Part shown: positions 14,592-20,737 of the stretch, piece after piece
How positions within the stretch are numbered: position 1 is the stretch's first letter
Layout: each line of letters begins with the position of its first letter
NCBI GenBank assembly: GCA_034434695.1
Contig: DAOTYY010000094.1
Location: 1-20,737, forward strand
Origin: DYEC01 sp034434695
GTDB taxonomy: Bacteria > Chloroflexota > Anaerolineae > Anaerolineales > Anaerolineaceae
DNA length: 20,737 bases
Direction: 5' to 3'
Made by a program: the position numbers and the translations under genes
Notes under the pieces: model-generated
What the model was told of the DNA's origin: nothing
Databases searched by the model: none
Seen by the model: the letters and a program-made list of their open reading frames with translations, nothing else

Positions 14592-16502
14592 ATGTCCATT
14601 ATTGGAAATACTTTCTCTGCTGATCTTACAAACGCCCCTAGTGGTGAAAAATCTTACAACAGCAGAATATTAAGGATCAATTTGAATAACGGGCGAATTT
14701 GGGTAGAAGAACCTGAAGAAGGATTTTACAGGAAGCTAATTGGTGGTCGCGGATTTATCCTTCATTACTTGTTAAAAGAATTGCCCCCTCAAACCGATGC
14801 TTTAGACCCACGCAACTTGTTGATATTCGCTCCAGGTGTTCTTACTGGAACCGTATTACCTGGCACTGGACGACACGCAGTCGGCGCAAAATCGCCACTC
14901 ACTGGTGCGCTGGCCAGTGGAGAAGCTGGAGGATGGTTCGGATCAGAACTGAAACGCGCCGGGTATGATGCGATTATTATTGAAGGTCGCAGTGAAGTCC
15001 CCATATATCTGTGGATTAAAGATGGGATTGTAGAAATTAAGAATGCTCAGCATCTATGGGGCAAAACGGTAGGCGATACTCACCAAGCTATCGCAGACGA
15101 ATTGGGAGAAACCAAAATCCGTTCTGCGATCATTGGGCCAGCAGGAGAAAATCTTGTCCGATTTGCAGCGGTCATCCATGATAATAATCGCGCTGCCGGA
15201 CGTTCTGGATTAGGTGCTGTCATGGGCAGCAAGAACCTCAAAGCGATTGTTGTACGAGGCTCCCAAAAAGTTGGGCTGGCAGACAAAGCACTGATGCAAA
15301 CGGTGCAGAAATGGATCAACGCCAATTACAAAACAATGATGAGCTGGGCAATTACATATGGCACTTCGGGCTCGGTCAAGTTCAATCACGACTCAGGCGG
15401 AACCGCCATTCGCAATTATCTGGATGGCACCCTAGATGGTGTGGACAATCTCGACGCCCGCTCGTTTTTTGATTATCTCCTTAAAGACCGCGATACCTGC
15501 AATCAATGTCCTGTTCGATGCAAGCTGGTCGTAGAATACCATGATAGAGGTATGGATATTGATCCCAGATATGGCGGTCCCGAATATGAAACGATTGGCG
15601 CAATGGGCCCACTTTGTGCTATTAATGATGCAGTTGCCGTAGCCAAAGCTCACGAACTTTGTTCCGCTTATGGTTTAGACACCATTTCCACTGGCGCCAC
15701 TATTGCCTTCACTATGGAATGTGCAGAAAAAGGGTTGCTATCGGGACACGATTTTTTGCCAAAGTTTGGGGACGCTGACTCTTTGATTGAGAGCATTCAC
15801 CGTATTGCTAGACGACAAGGGATTGGTAATGAAATGGCAGAAGGTAGCGCCCATATGGCACAAAAACTGGGTGAACAGGCTCAATACATGTTAGCCGTTG
15901 CGCGCAACCAAGAATTACCACTCCACGACCCGCGTTACAAGCATCTTTGCGCCATGGGGTATGCACTTTCTGCGACCGGCGCAGATCATCAACACAACTT
16001 GATTGATAATTTTGCAAACTTTCCAGGGTCTGAAGTATGTCTGCGCCTTGAAGAAATGGGGGTGCAAACTCCACTGCCCCTTTGGGGGATCAATGAACAT
16101 AAGATTGAAGGGTTTGTTTACGAAACAGCGTTCAAAAATTTTCTAGACAGTGCTGTGATTTGTCACTTCTACCCATATCAATTTAAGCACATGGCAGATG
16201 CCCTTGGCGGAGCCTGCGGCTGGGATGTGACCTCAACAGAAATTTATGAGATTGGTACTCGAATTATCAATATGGGACGTTTGTTCCTGATCCGAGAAGG
16301 CTTCACCGAGAAAGATGATAACTTATCTGCACGTGCCTTTTACAAACTTCCCAATGGTCCAATAGCCGGCAAAGGATTAACACCCGAAGAGTTAAGATAC
16401 TGGCTACAAAAATATTATGCCCGCATGGGATGGTCAAGTGAAGGAATACCCTTACCTGCTACGCTGGAATCACTGAAAATAGCTTATCAGGTTATCAGTT
16501 AA
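14592..16502 (+). CDS. Aldehyde:ferredoxin oxidoreductase (AOR family), intact
   Basis: This tungsten-pterin and [4Fe-4S] oxidoreductase has 636 residues and is full length. The N-terminal pterin-binding domain shows ILRINLNNG and GGRGFILHYLL, then GEAGGWFGSELKRAGYDAI. The cluster cysteines are 303, 306 and 310 in CNQCPVRC, with the fourth at 524 in SAVICHFYP. About 20 residues precede the usual family start; the ATG is nevertheless secure because GGAGGAGGA lies just before it. It is the intact counterpart of the frameshifted AOR at 1104-2989; the two are clearly different sequences rather than a recent copy. The substrate cannot be read from sequence. In this cluster it could oxidise or reduce a ring or an aldehyde product using ferredoxin. 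Confidence 0.92.
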   Translation: MSIIGNTFSADLTNAPSGEKSYNSRILRINLNNGRIWVEEPEEGFYRKLIGGRGFILHYLLKELPPQTDALDPRNLLIFAPGVLTGTVLPGTGRHAVGAKSPLTGALASGEAGGWFGSELKRAGYDAIIIEGRSEVPIYLWIKDGIVEIKNAQHLWGKTVGDTHQAIADELGETKIRSAIIGPAGENLVRFAAVIHDNNRAAGRSGLGAVMGSKNLKAIVVRGSQKVGLADKALMQTVQKWINANYKTMMSWAITYGTSGSVKFNHDSGGTAIRNYLDGTLDGVDNLDARSFFDYLLKDRDTCNQCPVRCKLVVEYHDRGMDIDPRYGGPEYETIGAMGPLCAINDAVAVAKAHELCSAYGLDTISTGATIAFTMECAEKGLLSGHDFLPKFGDADSLIESIHRIARRQGIGNEMAEGSAHMAQKLGEQAQYMLAVARNQELPLHDPRYKHLCAMGYALSATGADHQHNLIDNFANFPGSEVCLRLEEMGVQTPLPLWGINEHKIEGFVYETAFKNFLDSAVICHFYPYQFKHMADALGGACGWDVTSTEIYEIGTRIINMGRLFLIREGFTEKDDNLSARAFYKLPNGPIAGKGLTPEELRYWLQKYYARMGWSSEGIPLPATLESLKIAYQVIS

Positions 16503-16639
16503 GACATAAACACCGCGCAAGCTACCGATTGCCCAGTGTTAATGGAGTATTTGTTGGCAATATACAGGGCTTTAAGATGGGCTTTTGGGGTACAATCCTG
16601 TTGACATTAATATCTGAATTTACCTATCCCTAAAACAGC

Positions 16640-17191
16640 ATGAATCAAAAAGATATTCGTCTTCGTATTATTGGTATTGTGGCAGTTGTTGTAATTGTAG
16701 CCCTGACAATTTATGCTTACTCCATGCGCGAGCAAATTGTCGCTCTTCGCAGGTATGGATATCTTGGAATCTGGTTGATCGAATTTATTGCAAACGCTTC
16801 GGTATTATTGCCTATTCCCGGCTCTCTGGTTACCGCAGCAATGATCCCGTTACTCCATTCTCCGCTACTCGCTATTGTCGCCAGCAATGCTGCTGCTGTA
16901 GGTGAACTCACTGCTTACATGGCAGGACTTGGGGGTAGCACCATGATCGAAAATGCAAATTGGTACGAACGCGTTAAAAAGTCAATATCAAAATACGGCG
17001 GAGTAACAATCTTTGTCTTAGCAGCTATTCCCAATCCGTTATTTGACACAGCCGGGTTGGCTGCAGGTGCGTTGCGCATGAATGCGCTTCAATTTTTCCT
17101 CTGGTGCTGGCTTGGCAAATTCATTAACAGGGCCGTTCTGGTATTTGGTGGCGCTGCTTTATTGCATTGGTTCAAATTCTTAATAGGCTAG
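16640..17191 (+). CDS. VTT/DedA-like (SNARE-associated) membrane protein
   Basis: This is a 183-residue integral membrane protein of the VTT (DedA/TVP38/TMEM64) group. Hydrophobic segments lie near 9-27, 38-60, 65-92, 120-145 and 150-178. The re-entrant-loop type motif LLPIPGSLVTAAMIP and a later AAIPNPLFDTAGLAAGAL are characteristic. Related proteins move or flip phospholipids, but this member's role is unknown. No clear ribosome site precedes the ATG. TTGACA at 16601-16606 could be a -35 with only a poor -10 (TATCCC). It converges on fdhD and the two genes overlap by 12 bases. It is probably not part of the catabolic pathway. Confidence 0.75.
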   Translation: MNQKDIRLRIIGIVAVVVIVALTIYAYSMREQIVALRRYGYLGIWLIEFIANASVLLPIPGSLVTAAMIPLLHSPLLAIVASNAAAVGELTAYMAGLGGSTMIENANWYERVKKSISKYGGVTIFVLAAIPNPLFDTAGLAAGALRMNALQFFLWCWLGKFINRAVLVFGGAALLHWFKFLIG

Positions 17192-17965
17192 TAAGCCCTT
17201 ACTTGCAACAAACCCTCGAATTCGCTGCGGGTGTGTATAGACAATGAATCTTTCATGTCTGGCATAACCGATAAGGGTTACATTAAGCGCTTCAGCCATT
17301 TGTATTGCCAATGTTGTAGGCGAAGTTCGAGACATTACCACTTGGGCACCCATCCTAGCGGATTTTTGTAACATTTCCGAACTGATTCGCCCAGTTGACA
17401 GAATCAATCGGCGATTAATATCCACTTGTTCTAGAAGAATCATACCCGCCAATTTATCCAAAGTATTATGACGCCCAATATCCGCCGCATAAAGACAGAT
17501 TTTAGCACCATCACTTAACGCCGAACAATGTAATCCTCTGGTTTGCTGATAAACCCCCTCTACCTTATAGAGTTGATCCATATTTTCTAACAACAGTAAC
17601 GGATCAAATTGGTCAAAAAGCGTCAATGGCTTAATATAATGTGCTGGCTCAGGATTAGTAACTCCTCCAGTACACCCAGAAGTGCGCAGCCATTTTTCCG
17701 GTTTCTCTGCTGCATGATAAAGCCATATATCAATATTCGTCAAATCCGCACAAACACGCGTCGAAGCAATCTCCTGAGATGATTGAATGATGCCCTCATC
17801 AAACAGGAAACCAACGCCAAGCGCTTCCAGGTCAAACGGGCTACATGAAAACGTTAACCAAACTTCACCATTCACTGTGAGAGAAACGGAAACTTCTACA
17901 ATGAGATGTTCGATATTCACCATTGACCACTTGCCAGAATGATATTGAAACCTCAACTCATCCAT
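17180..17965 (-). CDS. fdhD: FdhD, sulfur transferase for Mo/W-bis-pterin enzymes
   Basis: FdhD passes sulfur from a cysteine desulfurase to the bis-pterin cofactor, classically for formate dehydrogenase. Hallmarks are SGCTGG with Cys98 (one cysteine in place of the E. coli CxxC pair), YAADIGRHNTLDKLAG, STGRISSEMLQKSA and VMSRTSPTTLAIQMAE. The ATG at 17965 is chosen; a GTG at 17977 adds four residues and is also possible. It has 261 residues. No formate dehydrogenase lies in the window, while two AOR genes do, so it may serve the tungsten enzymes. It overlaps the end of the convergent VTT gene. Confidence 0.9.
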   Translation of the reverse strand: MDELRFQYHSGKWSMVNIEHLIVEVSVSLTVNGEVWLTFSCSPFDLEALGVGFLFDEGIIQSSQEIASTRVCADLTNIDIWLYHAAEKPEKWLRTSGCTGGVTNPEPAHYIKPLTLFDQFDPLLLLENMDQLYKVEGVYQQTRGLHCSALSDGAKICLYAADIGRHNTLDKLAGMILLEQVDINRRLILSTGRISSEMLQKSARMGAQVVMSRTSPTTLAIQMAEALNVTLIGYARHERFIVYTHPQRIRGFVASKGLLAY

Positions 17966-18062
17966 TTTTAATCTCACTGCTTACAAATTGCATAAAAGAG
18001 GTATAAAATATAGTGGTATTATAATTCAGACAAACCACAGTCATTCTTTAGAGGCATTGAAA

Positions 18063-18935
18063 TTGAGCATTCTTAACTCTTCTAACAGAGCAAAAAGAGT
18101 AGCTTTTCAGGGAGAGCATGGAGCATACTCCGAAGAAGCAGTTATTGAACACTTCGGCGAGACTGTCGAACCTGTCCCATGTGAGAGCTTTGACAACGTA
18201 TTTGAAAAAGTACAAGAGGGTAATTGTGATTATGGAATGATTCCTATCGAGAACTCGCTGGCGGGAAGCATTCACCGTAATTACGATCTACTCTTGCAAT
18301 TTCCCCTTTCAGTTGTCGGCGAACAATATCTGCGAATCTCACATTGTTTAATTGGCATGCCCGGTACTTCTCTGGAGCGCATTAAAAAAGTTATCAGCCA
18401 CCCACAAGCACTGGCACAGTGTGAGCGGTTTCTTGCTTCGCTTAAGGGTGTTGACATCGAACCTGTCTATGACACTGCAGGGGGAGTAAAAATGGTAAAA
18501 AATATGGGGAATGAGGCAATCGCTGCAATTGCATCTCATCGGGCTGCGCAGATTTATGAAATGGCGATTCTCGCAAAAGAGATCGAGGATAACCCTGCTA
18601 ACTTTACGCGGTTTCAGGTTATTGCTCGCGAGTCGGTCTCACCGGGGAACGATGCGAAAACATCTATCGTTTTTTCACTGAACAATCGTCCGGGCGAATT
18701 GTACCGTGCAATGAGTGTATTTGCGTTGCGCAACATTGATCTAACCAAAATCGAATCGCGTCCACTCATTGGAAAACCTTGGGAATACTTCTTTTACATT
18801 GACTTTGTTGGTTCTATTGAAGACCCTATAACACAGCGCGCTCTTTCGAACTTGCAAGAGTTTTCCACATTCATGAGGATTTTAGGTTCCTATCCACGGC
18901 ACCAGCCTCGCGTACAGAGAAAAGAAGCCGAATAA
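18063..18935 (+). CDS. pheA: Prephenate dehydratase
   Basis: This enzyme converts prephenate to phenylpyruvate in phenylalanine synthesis. The catalytic domain starts at RVAFQGEHGAYSEEA and includes PIENSLAGSI, SHPQALAQC and the conserved TRF in NFTRFQVIA. The C-terminal ACT domain (KTSIVFSLNNRPGELYR to the end) carries the ESRP motif that binds phenylalanine for feedback inhibition. The start is uncertain. The frame is open from a TTG at 17988, but a TATAAT at 18020-18025 and AGAGG 8 bases before the TTG at 18063 favour this shorter form of 290 residues, the normal length for the monofunctional enzyme. TTG at 18057 is a further option. It stands alone, divergent from fdhD. Confidence 0.9.
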   Translation: MSILNSSNRAKRVAFQGEHGAYSEEAVIEHFGETVEPVPCESFDNVFEKVQEGNCDYGMIPIENSLAGSIHRNYDLLLQFPLSVVGEQYLRISHCLIGMPGTSLERIKKVISHPQALAQCERFLASLKGVDIEPVYDTAGGVKMVKNMGNEAIAAIASHRAAQIYEMAILAKEIEDNPANFTRFQVIARESVSPGNDAKTSIVFSLNNRPGELYRAMSVFALRNIDLTKIESRPLIGKPWEYFFYIDFVGSIEDPITQRALSNLQEFSTFMRILGSYPRHQPRVQRKEAE

Positions 18936-19156
18936 CATTACCTAAAATATTTGTATCCAAGCCATAGCAAATCTCCAAACTATAAAGACAAGGAAACTCA
19001 CCCTTATAAAATAACACAAAAAAAACGTGTGACTGTTCCAAAAACGGTAAACTTAGCTGACAACCGCTATATCTGGCTATCAAATCCCCATTATCCTCCA
19101 AATCTGGCTCAATGTATATCTACCAAATTCGGAACAATCACAAAAGCGCGCAAAAC

Positions 19157-19185
19157 TTGACGCAGAAAAAAATTCGTGATAAACT
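19157..19185 (+). promoter_or_regulatory. Promoter of tRNA-Asp
   Basis: TTGACG (19157-19162) and TAAACT (19180-19185) are separated by exactly 17 bases and end 11 bases before the tRNA. Bases 18936-19156, between pheA and this promoter, show no supported gene. Confidence 0.65.
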
Positions 19186-19196
19186 TCAAATCGTTC

Positions 19197-19269
19197 GGGG
19201 GCGTGGTGTAGCGGTTAACATGCGGCCCTGTCAAGGCCGAGATCGCGGGTTCGAACCCCGTCGCTCCCG
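19197..19269 (+). tRNA. tRNA-Asp (anticodon GTC)
   Basis: A full cloverleaf can be drawn. Acceptor GGGGGCG pairs with CGCTCCC (one G-U pair). The anticodon arm is CGGCC-CTGTCAA-GGCCG with anticodon GTC. The T arm is GCGGG-TTCGAAC-CCCGT. The discriminator base is G, as in aspartate tRNAs. CCA is not encoded. Confidence 0.95.
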
Positions 19270-19292
19270 CAGAGCTCAATTCTCGCCAAAGG

Positions 19293-19331
19293 TCCCGGTT
19301 TTCGATGAACAAGTTTTATCGGAGACCGGGA
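19293..19331 (+). terminator. Hairpin downstream of tRNA-Asp
   Basis: TCCCGGTTTTCGAT (19293-19306) can pair along all 14 positions with 19318-19331 if two G-U pairs are allowed, closing an 11-base loop. A T-rich but broken tract (TCTTCATTTCT) follows. The position 24 bases after the tRNA suggests a terminator for it. Confidence 0.5.
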
Positions 19332-19768
19332 TCTTCATTTCTCGGCTCTGGGAGAAAATCGCAGAAAACAATAAACAGCCTTGGGCTAGAAATATTATTC
19401 AGTATAGAATTGCTCACCGCTCCTCAAATATAACAGAATAAGCATGCCTCAGACCCAAAACTCTACACAATGGATTGAAATTGGCAATATTCAATTGTAA
19501 GGTTAGGTGGGTGCACTTATAAAATTCCAGCCAAGGCAAACCTAGAGCACTCTCAAAGGGTTGATCAATATCATAATGTCTCGCTTATCCTATTGGCAGA
19601 AATTTGGTCGAATTGTATCGAATCTCAACATTTATAACCGTACTTAAGGACGTGGAGAGTATTGAAAAAGTCATATTTGGCTTTTATCTATACGAAAATT
19701 GTATTGTTTCTCCGCCATATATGGGTGAGTTTTGGTTTTCAAACCCTCAGAGCCTCAGAGCGCATCAG

Positions 19769-19797
19769 TTGACGCAAGACCATACCTCTGGTAAAAT
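19769..19797 (+). promoter_or_regulatory. Promoter of rplI
   Basis: TTGACG (19769-19774) and TAAAAT (19792-19797) are 17 bases apart, giving a leader of about 70 bases before rplI. A second TATAAT lies at 19827-19832 but lacks a matching -35. Confidence 0.6.
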
Positions 19798-19871
19798 CCA
19801 GCAGCTTATAGCGTTGTACCCTTCGCTATAATAAACCTGATTATTTTGTTTTACAATGAAAGGGCTTGAAC

Positions 19872-20399
19872 ATGAAAGTATTATTATTGAAAGATGTGTA
19901 TAAATTAGGTCACGCGGGCGATATTAAAAAAGTAGCGGATGGTTATGGGCGCAACTACTTGATACCTCAAGGATTAGCCGTTCTGGCAACACCGGGAGCA
20001 ATCAAACAGGTGGAGTATATTCGCGCTAGAGCAGCAGCTACCCGCTCCGCTCTAAACGAAGAAATGAGTATCATAGCCCAAAAAATCAATGGCGCAGTAC
20101 TTACTTTTGCTAGTAAAGCCGGAGAAATGGGCAAGTTATATGGCTCCATTACAACACAAATGATCGCCGAAGCAATTTCGAAAAAATACAGTGTTACAAT
20201 CGAACGGCGACAGATTGAAACTCAGCCAATACGCCTTCTGGGTGAGCACAAGGCTCGTGTTCACTTGACGGTTGATTTAGTACCTGAGATAAGAATAATC
20301 GTTCATAGAGAAGGCGAAAAGATTGACATTGAGCCGCAAATAGAAGCTGATACAGAAGTCGCCAGTGCGAGTAAAGCTACTGAAGAAGCGAATAAATAA
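19872..20399 (+). CDS. rplI: Ribosomal protein L9
   Basis: This protein binds 23S rRNA at the base of the L1 stalk. The N-terminal domain reads MKVLLLKDVYKLG then GDIKKVADGYGRNYLIPQG, the standard L9 signature. A long connecting helix follows at about 41-75 and the C-terminal domain ends near residue 150, with a short acidic, alanine-rich tail. The ATG at 19872 is chosen over an in-frame TTG two codons earlier because AAGGG lies 7 bases before it and the protein then begins MKVLLL as in the family. It has 175 residues. It is a stand-alone gene with its own promoter and terminator; the usual partners rpsF, ssb and rpsR are not adjacent upstream. Confidence 0.95.
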   Translation: MKVLLLKDVYKLGHAGDIKKVADGYGRNYLIPQGLAVLATPGAIKQVEYIRARAAATRSALNEEMSIIAQKINGAVLTFASKAGEMGKLYGSITTQMIAEAISKKYSVTIERRQIETQPIRLLGEHKARVHLTVDLVPEIRIIVHREGEKIDIEPQIEADTEVASASKATEEANK

Positions 20400-20428
20400 A
20401 ACCAGTTTGTCTTATCTCTAATTTCGAT

Positions 20429-20471
20429 AAAACTGGCCGGACTCCGGCACGTGCTGGTAGGCCAGTTTTTT
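20429..20471 (+). terminator. Rho-independent terminator of rplI
   Basis: AAAACTGGCC (20429-20438) pairs with GGCCAGTTTT (20460-20469), followed by T residues. An upstream CCAGTTT (20402-20408) could compete for the first half (AAACTGG at 20430-20436), giving two exclusive hairpins. Confidence 0.8.
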
Positions 20472-20480
20472 GTTAAAATA

Positions 20481-20737
20481 CGTGAATTCGGGTTAGGCGG
20501 GCAAGGGCAGGTACTCGTCCAAGCCCGAAGACGGTTTTGATGGACGGCGGCAGTAAGCAATCAAGCCGCACAGCACATTTACAAAGAAGTTGATGATACT
20601 ACGATGGCGAGAGTGCTCGATCTGGGAGATATTCTTGAGCTGGTCAATGATCGTCTCAATAATGGCCCGGCGGCGGAGCAAGATGCGATCCGACAGAGAC
20701 ATGAGTTGGTTCTTCATATTGTCACGCAGTTTGGTAA
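20481..20737 (-). mobile_element. IS982-family insertion sequence, partial
   Basis: The 3' end of an IS982-type element enters from the right. The transposase stops at 20493. The outer end probably lies at about 20481, where CGTGAATTCGGGT would be the terminal repeat (ACCCGAATTCACG read inward). The other end and target duplication are outside the window, so the boundary is an estimate. It sits 10 bases beyond the rplI terminator. Confidence 0.65.
20493..20737 (-). CDS. IS982-family transposase, C-terminal part
   Basis: This DDE transposase fragment is open to the window edge; the true start lies beyond it. The visible part reads TKLRDNMKNQLM, then LLRRRAIIETIIDQLKN and SQIEHSRHRS, a stretch highly typical of IS982 transposases. 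It contains the final catalytic Glu in IIETIIDQLKN. The end, VNVLCGLIAYCRRPSKPS, is also typical, so the C-terminus appears complete. At least 81 codons are seen. Confidence 0.85.
   Translation of the reverse strand, partial: TKLRDNMKNQLMSLSDRILLRRRAIIETIIDQLKNISQIEHSRHRSIINFFVNVLCGLIAYCRRPSKPSSGLDEYLPLPA

Larger units (their letters stand above)
19270..19865 (+). other. Gene-poor stretch between tRNA-Asp and rplI
   Basis: No supported gene. The stretch holds a strong hairpin just after the tRNA (19293-19331) and the rplI promoter (19769-19797). A 75-codon open frame at 19604-19831 has no ribosome site, no recognisable family and overlaps the promoter, so it is not accepted. No copy of the tRNA 3' end, and hence no sign of an integrated element, was found downstream. 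Confidence 0.6.

Noticed and set aside
14297..14623. 108-codon plus-strand frame overlapping the MoaD-like gene
   Set aside because: It starts inside the terminator stem and runs out of frame through the MoaD and AOR starts; the MoaD frame has the recognisable fold and Gly-Gly tail.
19604..19831. 75-codon open frame between tRNA-Asp and rplI
   Set aside because: No ribosome site, no family resemblance, and it contains the well-formed rplI promoter.
19197..19865. Integrated element at tRNA-Asp
   Set aside because: No repeat of the tRNA 3' end and no integrase gene were found downstream within the window.
1..20737. CRISPR array or tandem repeat block
   Set aside because: No regularly spaced direct repeats were noticed on reading either strand.

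Overview
The window looks like a chromosomal segment of an anaerobic bacterium, most likely Chloroflexota (Anaerolineae-like). This placement is an inference. It rests on a lipoprotein with a Val-Glu-Lys repeat linker of the kind common in that phylum, two tungsten-type aldehyde:ferredoxin oxidoreductase (AOR) genes, and a moderate base composition. No marker gene that fixes the taxon is present.

The core (about 0.1-16.5 kb) is a divergent catabolic cluster that appears built to take apart a nitrogen-rich ring or a ureido compound. The left arm, on the minus strand, reads outward from about 6.4 kb: a cyclic amidohydrolase (dihydropyrimidinase/hydantoinase type), a knotted carbamoyltransferase of N-acetylornithine transcarbamylase type, a GntR/UTRA regulator, an AOR with a one-base frameshift in a G7 run, and a BMP/PnrA-type lipoprotein that seems cut short at its C-terminus. 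The right arm, on the plus strand, reads outward from 6.55 kb: a second cyclic amidohydrolase, two tandem SsnA/TRZ-ATZ type deaminases, a UbiD-family prenyl-FMN decarboxylase, a YgeY-like M20 hydrolase, a YgeW-like carbamoyltransferase, a strong terminator, then a MoaD/ThiS-like protein translationally coupled to a second, intact AOR.

The gene set overlaps the E. coli ygeW-ygeY-hyuA-ssnA purine (formerly 'selenium metabolism') cluster. It differs by having AORs and a UbiD instead of a molybdenum hydroxylase and YgfK. The amidohydrolase + ureido/amide hydrolase + UbiD + aminohydrolase combination can be laid onto the clostridial xanthine route (xanthine, ureidoimidazole carboxylate, aminoimidazole carboxylate, aminoimidazole, imidazolone, formiminoglycine). 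The carbamoyltransferases could recover carbamoyl phosphate. That assignment is a hypothesis. Carbamate kinase, UbiX, a purine hydroxylase and a permease are not in the window.

The right flank (16.6-20.7 kb) is housekeeping: a VTT/DedA-like membrane protein that converges on and overlaps FdhD (sulfur insertion into Mo/W cofactors, plausibly serving the AORs), prephenate dehydratase, tRNA-Asp with a clear promoter, ribosomal protein L9 with promoter and terminator, and the end of an IS982-family insertion sequence running off the window. Gene-poor stretches are 1-130 and 19270-19865.
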